64,000 nucleotides of DNA from Fasciola hepatica (Eukaryota > Platyhelminthes > Trematoda > Plagiorchiida > Fasciolidae): NCBI GenBank assembly GCA_948099385.1, contig CANUEZ040000191.1:3658001-3722000 (forward strand), in the 5' to 3' direction. The notes under the pieces are model-generated. The model was given only the letters and a program-made list of their open reading frames with translations, was not told where the DNA came from and ran no database searches. The translations under genes and the position numbers were made by a program. Below are positions 38,381 to 52,346 of the stretch, one piece after another (position 1 is the stretch's first letter; the number at the start of each line of letters is the position of its first letter).

Positions 38381-41300
38381 TTGTGGTTTGGGTGTTCGAC
38401 TGACATTCGTTCACCCCAACCCTTGTTCGTGTCTCCGAGTGGGCTCTGTCCATGTGCAATGCTCATGATTCCCTTAGCGGATCAAACAGCTGTACAGTGC
38501 TTCCATCATTTCAATGGTCAGTTCAGTGTTCAAGCTGCATGGAGAATCATATTATACAAATCTACTCTGCTATTGCTCTATTGCATTGTATGAGCAATCT
38601 GTGTGGATTGTTCATAGGGGAATGCCTTGGTTTTACTTAGGCCCATAAATAGAGAAGTGATGGAACATAGGATTGGATCGGTGTGCGAGAATTTGGTTGT
38701 TACCGTTCAAAGCGAAAGCGAAAGCCGAAGCCAATTTGGGGATTGTGCTTTATCATGTATTGTATATGTTGAACAAAGCGTTGAGACCCATATGGGATAG
38801 CCTTGTGGTTTGGGTGTTCGACTGACATTCGTTCACCCCAACCCTTGTTCGTGTCTCCGAGTGGGCTCTGTCCATGTGCAATACTCATGATTCCCTTAGC
38901 GGATCAAACAGCTGTACAGTGCTTCCATCATTTTCAATGGTCAGTTCAGTGTTCAAGCTGCATGGAGATACATATTATACAAATCTACTCTGCTACTGCT
39001 CTATTGCATTGTATGAGCAATCTGTGTGGATTGTTCATAGGGGAAAGGCTTGGTTTTAACTAAGCCCATAAATAGAAAAGTGATGGAACATAGGATTGGA
39101 TCGGTGTGCGAGAATTTGGTTGTTACCGTTCAAAGCGAAAGCGAAAGCCGAAGCCAATTTGGGGATTGTGCTATATCATGTAGTGTATATGTTTAACAAA
39201 GCGTTGAGACCCATATCGGATAGCCTTGTGGTTTGGGTGTTCGACTGACATTCGTTCACCCCAACCCTTGTTCGTGTCTCCGAGTGGGCTCTGTCCATGT
39301 GCAATACTCATGATTCCCTTAGCGGATCAAACAGCTGTACAGTGCTTCCATCATTTTCAATGGTCAGTTCAGTGTTCAAGCTGCATGGAGATACATATTA
39401 TACAAATCTACTCTGCTACTGCTCTATTGCATTGTATGAGCAATCTGTGTGGATTGTTCATAGGGGAAAGGCTTGGTTTTACTTAGGCCCATAAATAGAG
39501 AAGTGATGGAACATAGGATTGGATCGGTGTGCGAGAATTTGGTTGTTACCGTTCAAAGCGAAAGCGAAAGCCGAAGCCAATTTGGGGATTGTGCTTTATC
39601 ATGTATTGTATATGTTTAACAAAGCGTTGAGACCCATATCGGATAGCCTTGTGGTTTGGGTGTTCGACTGACATTCGTTCACCCCAACCCTTGTTCGTGT
39701 CTCCGAGTGGGCTCTGTCCATGTGCAATGCTCATGATTCCCTTAGCGGATCAAACAGCTGTACAGTGCTTCCATCATTTCAATGGTCAGTTCAGTGTAAA
39801 AGCTGCATGGAGAATCATATTATACAAATCTACTCTGCTACTGCTCTATTGCATTGTATGAGCAATCTGTGTGGATTGTTCATAGGGGAATGCCTTGGTT
39901 TTACTTAGGCCCATAAATAGAGAAGTGATGGAACATAGGATTGGATCGGTGTGCGAGAATTTGGTTGTTACCGTTCAAAGCGAAAGCGAAAGCCGAAGCC
40001 AATTTGGGGATTGTGCTTTATCATGTATTGTATATGTTGAACAAAGCGTTGAGACCCATATCGGATAGCCTTGTGCTTTGGGTGTTCGACTGACATTCGT
40101 TCACCCCAACCCTTGTTCGTGTCTCCGAGTGGGCTCTGTCCATGTGCAATACTCATGATTCCCTTAGCGGATCAAACAGCTGTACAGTGCTTCCATCATT
40201 TTCAATGGTCAGTTCAGTGTTCAAGCTGCATGCAGAATCATAATATACAAATCTACTCTGCTACTGCTCTATTGCATTGTATGAGCAATCTGTGTGGATT
40301 GTTCATAGGGGAAAAGCTTGGTTTTACTTAGGCCCATAAATAGAAAAGTGATGGAACATAGGATTGGATCGGTGTGCGAGAATTTGGTTGTTACCGTTCA
40401 AAGCGAAAGCGAAAGCCGAAGCCAATTTGGGGATTGTGCTTTATCATGTAGTGTTTATGTTTAACAAAGCGTTGAGACCCATATCGGATAGCCTTGTGGT
40501 TTGGGTGTTCGACTGACATTCGTTCACCCCAACCCTTGTTCGTGTCTCCGAGTGGGCTCTGTCCATGTGCAATGCTCATGATTCCCTTAGCGGATCAAAC
40601 AGCTGTACAGTGCTTCCATCATTTTAATGGTCAGTTCAGTGTTCAAGCTGCATGGAGAATCATATTATACAGATCTACTCTGCTACTGCTCTATTGCATT
40701 GTCTGAGCAATCTGTGTGTGGATTGTTCATAGGGGAATGCCTTGGTTTTACTTAGGCCCATAAATAGAGAAGTGATGGAACATAGGATTGGATCGGTGTG
40801 CGAGAATTTGGTTGTTACCGTTCAAAGCGAAAGCGAAAGCCGAAGCCAATTTGGGGATTGTGCTTTATCATGTATTGTATATGTTGAACCAAGCGTTGAG
40901 ACCCATATCGGATAGCCTTGTGGTTTGGGTGTTCGACTGACATTCGTTCACCCCAACCCTCGTTCGTGTCTCCGAGTGGGCTCTGTCCATGTGCAATACT
41001 CATGATTCCCTTAGCGGATCAAACAGCTGTACAGTGCTTCCATCATTTTCAATGGTCAGTTCAGTGTTCAAGCTGCATGGAGATACATATTATACAAATC
41101 TACTCTGCTACTGCTCTATTGCATTGTATGAGCAATCTGTGTGGATTGTTCATAGGGGAAAAGCTTGGTTTTAACTAAGCCCATAAATAGAGAAGTGATG
41201 GAACATAGGATTGGATCGGTGTGCGAGAATTTGGTTGTTACAGTTCAAAGCGAAAGCGAAAGCCGAAGCCAATTTGGGGATTGTGCTTTATCATGTATTG

Positions 41301-42184
41301 TATATGTTGAACAAAGCGTTGAGACCCATATCGGATAGCCTTGTGGTTTGGGTGTTCGACTGACATTCGTTCACCCCAACCCTTGTTCGTGTCTCCGAGT
41401 GGGCTCTGTCCATGTGCAATGCTCATGATTCCCTTAGCAGATCAAACAGCTGTACAGTGCTTCCATCATTTCAATGGTCAGTTCAGTGTTCAAGCTGCAT
41501 GGAGAATCATATTATACAAATCTACTCTGCTACTGCTCTATTGCATTGTATGAGCAATCTGTGTGGATTGTTCATAGGGGAAAGGCTTGGTTTTAACTGG
41601 GCCCATAAATAGAGAAGTGATGGAACATAGGATTGGATCGGTGTGCGAGAATTTGGTTGTTACCGTTCAAAGCGAAAGCGAAAGCCGAAGCCAATTTGGG
41701 GATTGTGCTTTATCATGTAGTGTTTATGTTTAACAAAGCGTTGAGACCCATATCGGATAGCCTTGTGGTTTGGGTGTTCGACTGACATTCGTTCACCCCA
41801 ACCCTTGTTCGTGTCTCCGAGTGGGCTCTGTCCATGTGCAATGCTCATGATTCCCTTAGCGGATCAAACAGCTGTACAGTGCTTCCATCATTTCAATGGT
41901 CAGTTCAGTGTTCAAGCTGCATGGAGAATCATATTATACAGATCAACTCTGCTACTGCTCTATTGCATTGTATGAGCAATCTGTGTGGATTGTTCATAGG
42001 GGAATGCCTTGGTTTTACTTAGGCCCATAAATAGAGAAGTGATGGAACATAGGATTGGATCGGTGTGCGAGAATTTGGTTGTTACCGTTCAAAGCGAAAG
42101 CGAAAGCCGAATCCAATTTGGGGATTGTGCTTTATCATGTATTGTATATGTTGAACAAAGCGTTGAGACCCATATGGGATAGCT
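38381..42184 (+). repeat. Transitional block, nine monomers
   Basis: Monomers start at 38381, 38803, 39226, 39649, 40071, 40494, 40918, 41341 and 41763. The alleles that later form the right-hand HOR are present but not yet in fixed order: CAATACTCATG, GGAGATACAT, AACTAAGCCC, the short T run and GTTTAAC. The 40494 and 41763 copies share the GTGTTTATGTTTAAC tail upstream and ACAGATC, a local 1269-bp (3-monomer) repeat. The extra GT (GTGTGTGG) that later marks the right-hand array first appears in the 40494 copy. Confidence 0.88.
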
Positions 42185-45100
42185 TTGTGGTTTGTGTGTT
42201 TGACTGACATTCGTTCACCCCAACCCTTGTTCGTGTCTCCGAGTGGGCTCTGTCCATGTGCAATGCTCATGATTCCCTTAGCGGATCAAACAGCTGTACA
42301 GTGCTTCCATCATTTTCAATGGTCAGTTCAGTGTTCAAGCTGCATGGAGAATCATATTATACAAATCTACTCTGCTACTGCTCTATTGCATTGTATGAGC
42401 AATCTGTGTGGATTGTTCATAGGGGAAAGGCTTGGTTTTAACTAAGCCCATAAATAGAAAAGTGATGGAACATAGGATTGGATCGGTGTGCGAGAATTTG
42501 GTTGTTACCGTTCAAAGCGAAAGCGAAAGCCGAAGCCAATTTGGGGATTGTGCTTTATCATGTAGTGTATATGTTTAACAAAGCGTTGAGACCCATATCG
42601 GATAGCCTTGTGGTTTGGGTGTTCGACTGACATTCGTTCACCCCAACCCTTGTTCGTGTCTCCGAGTGGGCTCTGTCCATGTGCAATACTCATGATTCCC
42701 TTAGCGGATCAAACAGCTGTACAGTGCTTCCATCATTTTCAATGGTCAGTTCAGTGTTCAAGCTGCATGGAGATACATATTATACAAATCTACTCTGCTA
42801 CTGCTCTATTGCATTGTATGAGCAATCTGTGTGGATTGTTCATAGGGGAAAGGCTTGGTTTTACTTAGGCCCATAAATACAGAAGTGATGGAACATAGGA
42901 TTGGATCGGTGTGCGAGAATTTGGTTGTTACCGTTCAAAGCGAAAGCGAAAGCCGAAGCCAATTTGGGGATTGTGCTTTATCATGTATTGTATATGTTTA
43001 ACAAAGCGTTGAGACCCATATCGGATAGCCTTGTGGTTTGGGTGTTCGACTGACATTCGTTCACCCCAACCCTTGTTCGTGTCTCCGAGTGGGCTCTGTC
43101 CATGTGCAATGCTCATGATTCCCTTAGCGGATCAAACAGCTGTACAGTGCTTCCATCATTTCAATGGTCAGTTCAGTGTTCAAGCTGCATGGAGAATCAT
43201 ATTATACAAATCTACTCTGCTACTGCTCTATTGCATTGTATGAGCAATCTGTGTGGATTGTTCATAAGGGAATGCCTTGGTTTTACTTAGGCCCATAAAT
43301 AGAGAAGTGATGGAACATAGGATTGGATCGGTGTGCGAGAATTTGGTTGTTACCGTTCAAAGCGAAAGCGAAAGCCGAAGCCAATTTGGGGATTGTGCTT
43401 TATCATGTATTGTATATGTTGAACAAAGCGTTGAGACCCATATGGGATAGCTTTGTGGTTTGTGTGTTTGACTGACATTCGTTCACCCCAACCCTTGTTC
43501 GTGTCTCCGAGTGGGCTCTGTCCATGTGCAATGCTCATGATTCCCTTAGCGGATCAAACAGCTGTACAGTGCTTCCATCATTTTCAATGGTCAGTTCAGT
43601 GTTCAAGCTGCATGGAGATACATATTATACAAATCTACTCTGCTACTGCTCTATTGCATTGTATGAGCAATCTGTGTGGATTGTTCATAGGGGAAAAGCT
43701 TGGTTTTAACTAAGCCCATAAATAGAGAAGTGATGGAACATAGGATTGGATCGGTGTGCGAGAATTTGGTTGTTACCGTTCAAAGCGAAAGCGAAAGCCG
43801 AAGCCAATTTGGGGATTGTGCTATATCATGTAGTGTATATGTTTAACAAAGCGTTGAGACCCATATCGGATAGCCTTGTGGTTTGGGTGTTCGACTGACA
43901 TTCGTTCACCCCAACCCTTGTTCGTGTCTCCGAGTGGGCTCTGTCCATGTGCAAAGCTCATGATTCCCTTAGCGGATCAAACAGCTGTACAGTGCTTCCA
44001 TAATTTTCAATGGTCAGTTCAGTGTTCAAGCTGCATGGAGAATCATATTATACAAATCTACTCTGCTACTGCTCTATTGCATTGTATGAGCAATCTGTGT
44101 GTGGATTGTTCATAAGGGAATGCCTTGGTTTTACTTAGGCCCATAAATAGAGAAGTGATGGAACATAGGATTGGATCGGTGTGCGAGAATTTGGTTGTTA
44201 CCGTTCAAAGCGAAAGCGAAAGCCGAAGCCAATTTGGGGATTGTGCTTTATCATGTATTGTATATGTTGAACAAAGCGTTGAGACCCATATCGGATAGCC
44301 TTGTGGTTTGGGTGTTCGACTGACATTCGTTCACCCCAACCCTTGTTCGTGTCTCCGAGTGGGCTCTGTCCATGTGCAATACTCATGATTCCCTTAGCGG
44401 ATCAAACAGCTGTACAGTGCTTCCATCATTTTCAATGGTCAGTTCAGTGTTCAAGCTGCATGGAGATACATATTATACAAATCTACTCTGCTACTGCTCT
44501 ATTGCATTGTATGAGCAATCTGTGTGGATTGTTCATAGGGGAAAGGCTTGGTTTTAACTAAGCCCATAAATAGAAAAGTGATGGAACATAGGATTGGATC
44601 GGTGTGCGAGAATTTGGTTGTTACCGTTCAAAGCGAAAGCGAAAGCCGAAGCCAATTTGGGGATTGTGCTATATCATGTAGTGTATATGTTTAACAAAGC
44701 GTTGAGACCCATATCGGATAGCCTTGTGGTTCGGGTGTTCGACTGACATTCGTTCACCCCAACCCTTGTTCGTGTCTCCGAGTGGGCTCTGTCCATGTGC
44801 AATGCTCATGATTCCCTTAGCGGATCAAACAGCTGTACAGTGCTTCCATCATTTCAATGGTCAGTTCAGTGTTCAAGCTGCATGGAGAATCATATTATAC
44901 AAATCTACTCTGCTACTGCTCTATTGCATTGTATGAGCAATCTGTGTGTGGATTGTTCATAAGGGAATGCCTTGGTTTTACTTAGGCCCATAAATAGAGA
45001 AGTGATGGAACATAGGATTGGATCGGTGTGCGAGAATTTGGTTGTTACCGTTCAAAGCGAAAGCGAAAGCCGAAGCCAATTTGGGGATTGTGCTTTATCA

Positions 45101-48100
45101 TGTATTGTATATGTTGAACAAAGCGTTGAGACCCATATGGGATAGCTTTGTGGTTTGTGTGTTTGACTGACATTCGTTCACCCCAACCCTTGTTCGTGTC
45201 TCCGAGTGGGCTCTGTCCATGTGCAATGCTCATGATTCCCTTAGCGGATCAAACAGCTGTACAGTGCTTCCATCATTTTCAATGGTCAGTTCAGTGTTCA
45301 AGCTGCATGGAGATACATATTATACAAATCTACTCTGCTACTGCTCTATTGCATTGTATGAGCAATCTGTGTGGATTGTTCATAGGGGAAAGGCTTGGTT
45401 TTAACTAAGCCCATAAATAGAAAAGTGATGGAACATAGGATTGGATCGGTGTGCGAGAATTTGGTTGTTACCGTTCAAAGCGAAAGCGAAAGCCGAAGCC
45501 AATTTGGGGATTGTGCTATATCATGTAGTGTATATGTTTAACAAAGCGTTGAGACCCATATCGGATAGCCTTGTGGTTCGGGTGTTCGACTGACATTCGT
45601 TCACCCCAACCCTTGTTCGTGTCTCCGAGTGGGCTCTGTCCATGTGCAATGCTCATGATTCCCTTAGCGGATCAAACAGCTGTACAGTGCTTCCATAATT
45701 TGCAATGGTCAGTTCAGTGTTCAAGCTGCATGGAGAATCATATTATACAAATCTACTCTGCTACTGCTCTATTGCATTGTATGAGCAATCTGTGTGTGGA
45801 TTGTTCATAAGGGAATGCCTTGGTTTTACTTAGGCCCATAAATAGAGAAGTGATAGAACATAGGATTGGATCGGTGTGCGAGAATTTGGTTGTTACCGTT
45901 CAAAGCGAAAGCGAAAGCCGAAGCCAATTTGGGGATTGTGCTTTATCATGTATTGTATATGTTGAACAAAGCGTTGAGACCCATATCGGATAGCCTTGTG
46001 GTTTGGGTGTTCGACTGACATTCGTTCACCCCAACCCTTGTTCGTGTCTCCGAGTGGGCTCTGTCCATGTGCAATGCTCATGATTCCCTTAGCGGATCAA
46101 ACAGCTGTACAGTGCTTCCATCATTTCAATGGTCAGTTCAGTGTTCAAGCTGCATGGAGAATCATATTATACAAATCTACTTTGCTACTGCTCTATTGCA
46201 TTGTATGAGCAATCTGTGTGTGGATTGTTCATAAGGGAATGCCTTGGTTTTACTTAGGCCCATAAATAGAGAAGTGATGGAACATAGGATTGGATCGGTG
46301 TGCGAGAATTTGGTTGTTACCGTTCAAAGCGAAAGCGAAAGCCGAAGCCAATTTGGGGATTGTGCTATATCATGTATTGTATATGTTGAACAAAGCGTTG
46401 AGACCCATATGGGATAGCTTTGTGGTTTGTGTGTTTGACTGACATTCGTTCACCCCAACCCTTGTTCGTGTCTCCGAGTGGGCTCTGTCCATGTGCAATG
46501 CTCATGATTCCCTTAGCGGATCAAACAGCTGTACAGTGCTTCCATCATTTTCAATGGTCAGTTCAGTGTTCAAGCTGCATGGAGAATCATATTATACAAA
46601 TCTACTCTGCTACTGCTCTATTGCATTGTATGAGCAATCTGTGTGGATTGTTCATAGGGGAAAGGCTTGGTTTTAACTAAGCCCATAAATAGAGAAGTGA
46701 TGGAACATAGGATTGGATCGGTGTGCGAGAATTTGGTTGTTACCGTTCAAAGCGAAAGCGAAAGCCGAAGCCAATTTGGGGATTGTGCTATATCATGTAG
46801 TGTATATGTTTAACAAAGCGTTGAGACCCATATCGGATAGCCTTGTGGTTTGGGTGTTCGACTGACATTCGTTCACCCCAACCCTTGTTCGTGTCTCCGA
46901 GTGGGCTCTGTCCATGTGCAATGCTCATGATTCCCTTAGCGGATCAAACAGCTGTACAGTGCTTCCATCATTTTCAATGGTCAGTTCAGTGTTCAAGCTG
47001 CATGGAGAATCATATTATACAAATCTACTCTGCTACTGCTCTATTGCATTGTATGAGCAATCTGTGTGTGGATTAGTCATAAGGGAATGCCTTGGTTTTA
47101 CTTAGGCCCATAAATAGAGAAGTGATGGAACATAGGATTGGATCGGTGTGCGAGAATTTGGTTGTTACCGTTCAAAGCGAAAGCGAAAGCCGAAGCCAAT
47201 TTGGGGATTGTGCTTTATCATGTATTGTATATGTTGAACAAAGCGTTGAGACCCATATCGGATAGCCTTGTGGTTTGGGTGTTCGACTGACATTCGTTCA
47301 CCCCAACCCTTGTTCGTGTCTCCGAGTGGGCTCTGTCCATGTGCAATACTCATGATTCCCTTAGCGGATCAAACAGCTGTACAGTGCTTCCATCATTTCA
47401 ATGGTCAGTTCAGTGTTCAAGCTGCATGGAGAATCATATTATACAAATCTACTCTGCTACTGCTCTATTGCATTGTATGAGCAATCTGTGTGGATTGTTC
47501 ATAGGGGAAAGGCTTGGTTTTACTTAGGCCCATAAATAGAGAAGTGATGGAACATAGGATTGGATCGGTGTGCGAGAATTTGGTTGTTACCGTTCAAAGC
47601 GAAAGCGAAAGCCGAAGCCAATTTGGGGATTGTGCTTTATCATGTATTGTATATGTTGAACAAAGCGTTGAGACCCATATCGGATAGCCTTGTGGTTTGG
47701 GTGTTCGACTGACATTCGTTCACCCCAACCCTTGTTCGTGTCTCCGAGTGGGCTCTGTCCATGTGCAATGCTCATGATTCCCTTAGCGGATCAAACAGCT
47801 GTACAGTGCTTCCATCATTTCAATGGTCAGTTCAGTGTTCAAGCTGCATGGAGAATCATATTATACAAATCTACTCTGCTACTGCTCTATTGCATTGTAT
47901 GAGCAATCTGTATGAATTGTTCATAAGGGAATGCCTTGGTTTTACTTAGGCCCATAAATAGAGAAGTGATGGAACATAGGATTGGATCGGTGTGCGAGAA
48001 TTTGGTTGTTACCGTTCAAAGCGAAAGCGAAAGCCGAAGCCAATTTGGGGATTGTGCTTTATCATGTATTGTATATGTTGAACAAAGCGTTGAGACCCAT

Positions 48101-48958
48101 ATGGGATAGCTTTGTGGTTTGTGTGTTTGACTGACATTCGTTCACCCCAACCCTTGTTCGTGTCTCCGAGTGGGCTCTGTCCATGTGCAATACTCATGAT
48201 TCCCTTAGCGGATCAAACAGCTGTACAGTGCTTCCATCATTTTCAATGGTCATTTCAGTGTTCAAGCTGCATGGAGAATCATATTATACAAATCTACTCT
48301 GCTACTGCTCTATTGCATTGTATGAGCAATCTGTGTGGATTGTTCATAGGGGAAAGGCTTGGTTTTACTTAGGCCCATAAATAGAGAAGTGATGGAACAT
48401 AGGATTGGATCGGTGTGCGAGAATTTGGTTGTTACCGTTCAAAGCGAAAGCGAAAGCCGAAGCCAATTTGGGGATTGTGCTTTATCATGTATTGTATATG
48501 TTTAACAAAGCGTTGAGACCCATATCGGATAGCCTTGTGGTTTGTGTGTTTGACTGACATTCGTTCACCCCAACCCTTGTTCGTGTCTCCGAGTGGGCTC
48601 TGTCCATGTGCAATGCTCATGATTCCCTTAGCGGATCAAACAGCTGTACAGTGCTTCCATCATTTCAATGGTCAGTTCAGTGTTCAAGCTGCATGGAGAA
48701 TCATATTATACAAATCTACTCTGCTACTGCTCTATTGCATTGTATGAGCAATCTGTGTGTGGATTGTTCATAAGGGAATGCCTTGGTTTTACTTAGGCCC
48801 ATAAATAGAGAAGTGATGGAACATAGGATTGGATCGGTGTGCGAGAATTTGGTTGTTACCGTTCAAAGCGAAAGCGAAAGCCGAAGCCAATTTGGGGATT
48901 GTGCTTTATCATGTATTGTATATGTTGAACAAAGCGTTGAGACCCATATGGGATAGCT
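42185..48958 (+). repeat. Right-hand HOR system, irregular part
   Basis: Units begin with a monomer carrying the GTTTGTGTGTTTGAC start allele (V type) preceded by CATATGGGATAGC. V-type starts are at 42185, 43453, 45148, 46420, 48112 and 48535, giving units of 3, 4, 3, 4, 1 and 1 monomers. The other starts are 42608, 43031, 43876, 44301, 44724, 45571, 45996, 46843, 47268 and 47690. Many non-V monomers carry the extra GT, giving 424 or 425 bp. The back-to-back V monomers at 48112 and 48535 look like a crossover product. Confidence 0.85.
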
Positions 48959-50651
48959 TTGTGGTTTGTGTGTTTGACTGACATTCGTTCACCCCAACCC
49001 TTGTTCGTGTCTCCGAGTGGGCTCTGTCCATGTGCAATGCTCATGATTCCCTTAGCGGATCAAACAGCTGTACAGTGCTTCCATCATTTTCAATGGTCAG
49101 TTCAGTGTTCAAGCTGCATGGAGATACATATTATACAAATCTCTGCTACTGCTCTATTGCATTGTATGAGCAATCTGTGTGGATTGTTCATAGGGGAAAG
49201 GCTTGGTTTTAACTAAGCCCATAAATAGAGAAGTGATGGAACATAGGATTGGATCGGTGTGCGAGAATTTGGTTGTTACCGTTCAAAGCGAAAGCGAAAG
49301 CCGAAGCCAATTTGGGGATTGTGCTATATCATGTAGTGTATATGTTTAACAAAGCGTTGAGACCCATATCGGATAGCCTTGTGGTTTGGGTGTTCGACTG
49401 ACATTCGTTCACCCCAACCCTTGTTCGTGTCTCCGAGTGGGCTCTGTCCATGTGCAATGCTCATGATTCCCTTAGCGGATCAAACAGCTGTACAGTGCTT
49501 CCATCATTTTCAATGGTCAGTTCAGTGTTCAAGCTGCATGGAGAATCATATTATACAAATCTACTCTGCTACTGCTCTATTGCATTGTATGAGCAATCTG
49601 TGTGTGGATTGTTCATAAGGGAATGCCTTGGTTTTACTTAGGCCCATAAATAGAGAAGTGATAGAACATAGGATTGGATCGGTGTGCGAGAATTTGGTTG
49701 TTACCGTTCAAAGCGAAAGCGAAAGCCGAAGCCAATTTGGGGATTGTGCTTTATCATGTATTGTATATGTTGAACAAAGCGTTGAGACCCATATCGGATA
49801 GCCTTGTGGTTTGGGTGTTCGACTGACATTCGTTCACCCCAACCCTTGTTCGTGTCTCCGAGTGGGCTCTGTCCATGTGCAATACTCATGATTCCCTTAG
49901 CGGATCAAACAGCTGTACAGTGCTTCCATCATTTTCAATGGTCAGTTCAGTGTTCAAGCTGCATGGAGAATCATATTATACAAATCTACTCTGCTACTGC
50001 TCTATTGCATTGTATGAGCAATCTGTGTGGATTGTTCATAGGGGAAAGGCTTGGTTTTACTTAGGCCCATAAATAGAGAAGTGATGGAACATAGGATTGG
50101 ATCGGTGTGCGAGAATTTGGTTGTTACCGTTCAAAGCGAAAGCGAAAGCCGAAGCCAATTTGGGGATTGTGCTTTATCATGTATTGTATATGTTTAACAA
50201 AGCGTTGAGACCCATATCGGATAGCCTTGTGGTTTGGGTGTTCGACTGACATTCGTTCACCCCAACCCTTGTTCGTGTCTCCGAGTGGGCTCTGTCCATG
50301 TGCAATGCTCATGATTCCCTTAGCGGATCAAACAGCTGTACAGTGCTTCCATCATTTTCAATGGTCAGTTCAGTGTTCAAGCTGCATGGAGAATCATATT
50401 ATACAAATCTACTCTGCTACTGCTCTATTGCATTGTATGAGCAATCTGTGTGTGGATTGTTCATAAGGGAATGCCTTGGTTTTACTTAGGCCCATAAATA
50501 GAGAAGTGATGGAACATAGGATTGGATCGGTGTGCGAGAATTTGGTTGTTACCGTTCAAAGCGAAAGCGAAAGCCGAAGCCAATTTGGGGATTGTGCTTT
50601 ATCATGTATTGTATATGTTGAACAAAGCGTTGAGACCCATATGGGATAGCT
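48959..50651 (+). repeat. Right-hand 4-mer HOR unit (1693 bp), with 3-bp deletion
   Basis: Order: V type (48959), long-GT type (49379), CAATACTC type (49804), long-GT type (50227). The 48959 monomer is the shortest in the window at 420 bp because ACT is missing from CAAATCTACTCTGC (here CAAATCTCTGC, around 49136-49146). Confidence 0.88.
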
Positions 50652-52346
50652 TTGTGGTTTGTGTGTTTGACTGACATTCGTTCACCCCAACCCTTGTTCG
50701 TGTCTCCGAGTGGGCTCTGTCCATGTGCAATGCTCATGATTCCCTTAGCGGATCAAACAGCTGTACAGTGCTTCCATCATTTTCAATGGTCAGTTCAGTG
50801 TTCAAGCTGCATGGAGATACATATTATACAAATCTACTCTGCTACTGCTCTATTGCATTGTATGAGCAATCTGTGTGGATTGTTCATAGGGGAAAGGCTT
50901 GGTTTTAACTAAGCCCATAAATAGAGAAGTGATGGAACATAGGATTGGATCGGTGTGCGAGAATTTGGTTGTTACCGTTCAAAGCGAAAGCGAAAGCCGA
51001 AGCCAATTTGGGGATTGTGCTATATCATGTATTGTATATGTTTAACAAAGCGTTGAGACCCATATCGGATAGCCTTGTGGTTTGGGTGTTCGACTGACAT
51101 TCGTTCACCCCAACCCTTGTTCGTGTCTCCGAGTGGGCTCTGTCCATGTGCAATGCTCATGATTCCCTTAGCGGATCAAACAGCTGTACAGTGCTTCCAT
51201 CATTTTCAATGGTCAGTTCAGTGTTCAAGCTGCATGGAGAATCATATTATACAAATCTACTCTGCTACTGCTCTATTGCATTGTATGAGCAATCTGTGTG
51301 TGGATTGTTCATAAGGGAATGCCTTGGTTTTACTTAGGCCCATAAATAGAGAAGTGATAGAACATAGGATTGGATCGGTGTGCGAGAATTTGGTTGTTAC
51401 CGTTCAAAGCGAAAGCGAAAGCCGAAGCCAATTTGGGGATTGTGCTTTATCATGTATTGTATATGTTGAACAAAGCGTTGAGACCCATATCGGATAGCCT
51501 TGTGGTTTGGGTGTTCGACTGACATTCGTTCACCCCAACCCTTGTTCGTGTCTCCGAGTGGGCTCTGTCCATGTGCAATACTCATGATTCCCTTAGCGGA
51601 TCAAACAGCTGTACAGTGCTTCCATCATTTTCAATGGTCAGTTCAGTGTTCAAGCTGCATGGAGAATCATATTATACAAATCTACTCTGCTACTGCTCTA
51701 TTGCATTGTATGAGCAATCTGTGTGGATTGTTCATAGGGGAAAGGCTTGGTTTTACTTAGGCCCATAAATAGAGAAGTGATGGAACATAGGATTGGATCG
51801 GTGTGCGAGAATTTGGTTGTTACCGTTCAAAGCGAAAGCGAAAGCCGAAGCCAATTTGGGGATTGTGCTTTATCATGTATTGTATATGTTTAACAAAGCG
51901 TTGAGACCCATATCGGATAGCCTTGTGGTTTGGGTGTTCGACTGACATTCGTTCACCCCAACCCTTGTTCGTGTCTCCGAGTGGGCTCTGTCCATGTGCA
52001 ATGCTCATGATTCCCTTAGCGGATCAAACAGCTGTACAGTGCTTCCATCATTTCAATGGTCAGTTCAGTGTTCAAGCTGCATGGAGAATCATATTATACA
52101 AATCTACTCTGCTACTGCTCTATTGCATTGTATGAGCAATCTGTGTGTGGATTGTTCATAAGGGAATGCCTTGGTTTTACTTAGGCCCATAAATAGAAAA
52201 GTGATGGAACATAGGATTGGATCGGTGTGCGAGAATTTGGTTGTTACCGTTCAAAGCGAAAGCGAAAGCCGAAGCCAATTTGGGGATTGTGCTTTATCAT
52301 GTATTGTATATGTTGAACAAAGCGTTGAGACCCATATGGGATAGCT
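50652..52346 (+). repeat. Right-hand 4-mer HOR unit (1695 bp)
   Basis: Monomers start at 50652 (V), 51075 (long GT), 51500 (CAATACTC, GTGATAGAAC just upstream) and 51923 (short T run plus long GT, 424 bp). The order matches 48959-50651. Confidence 0.9.
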
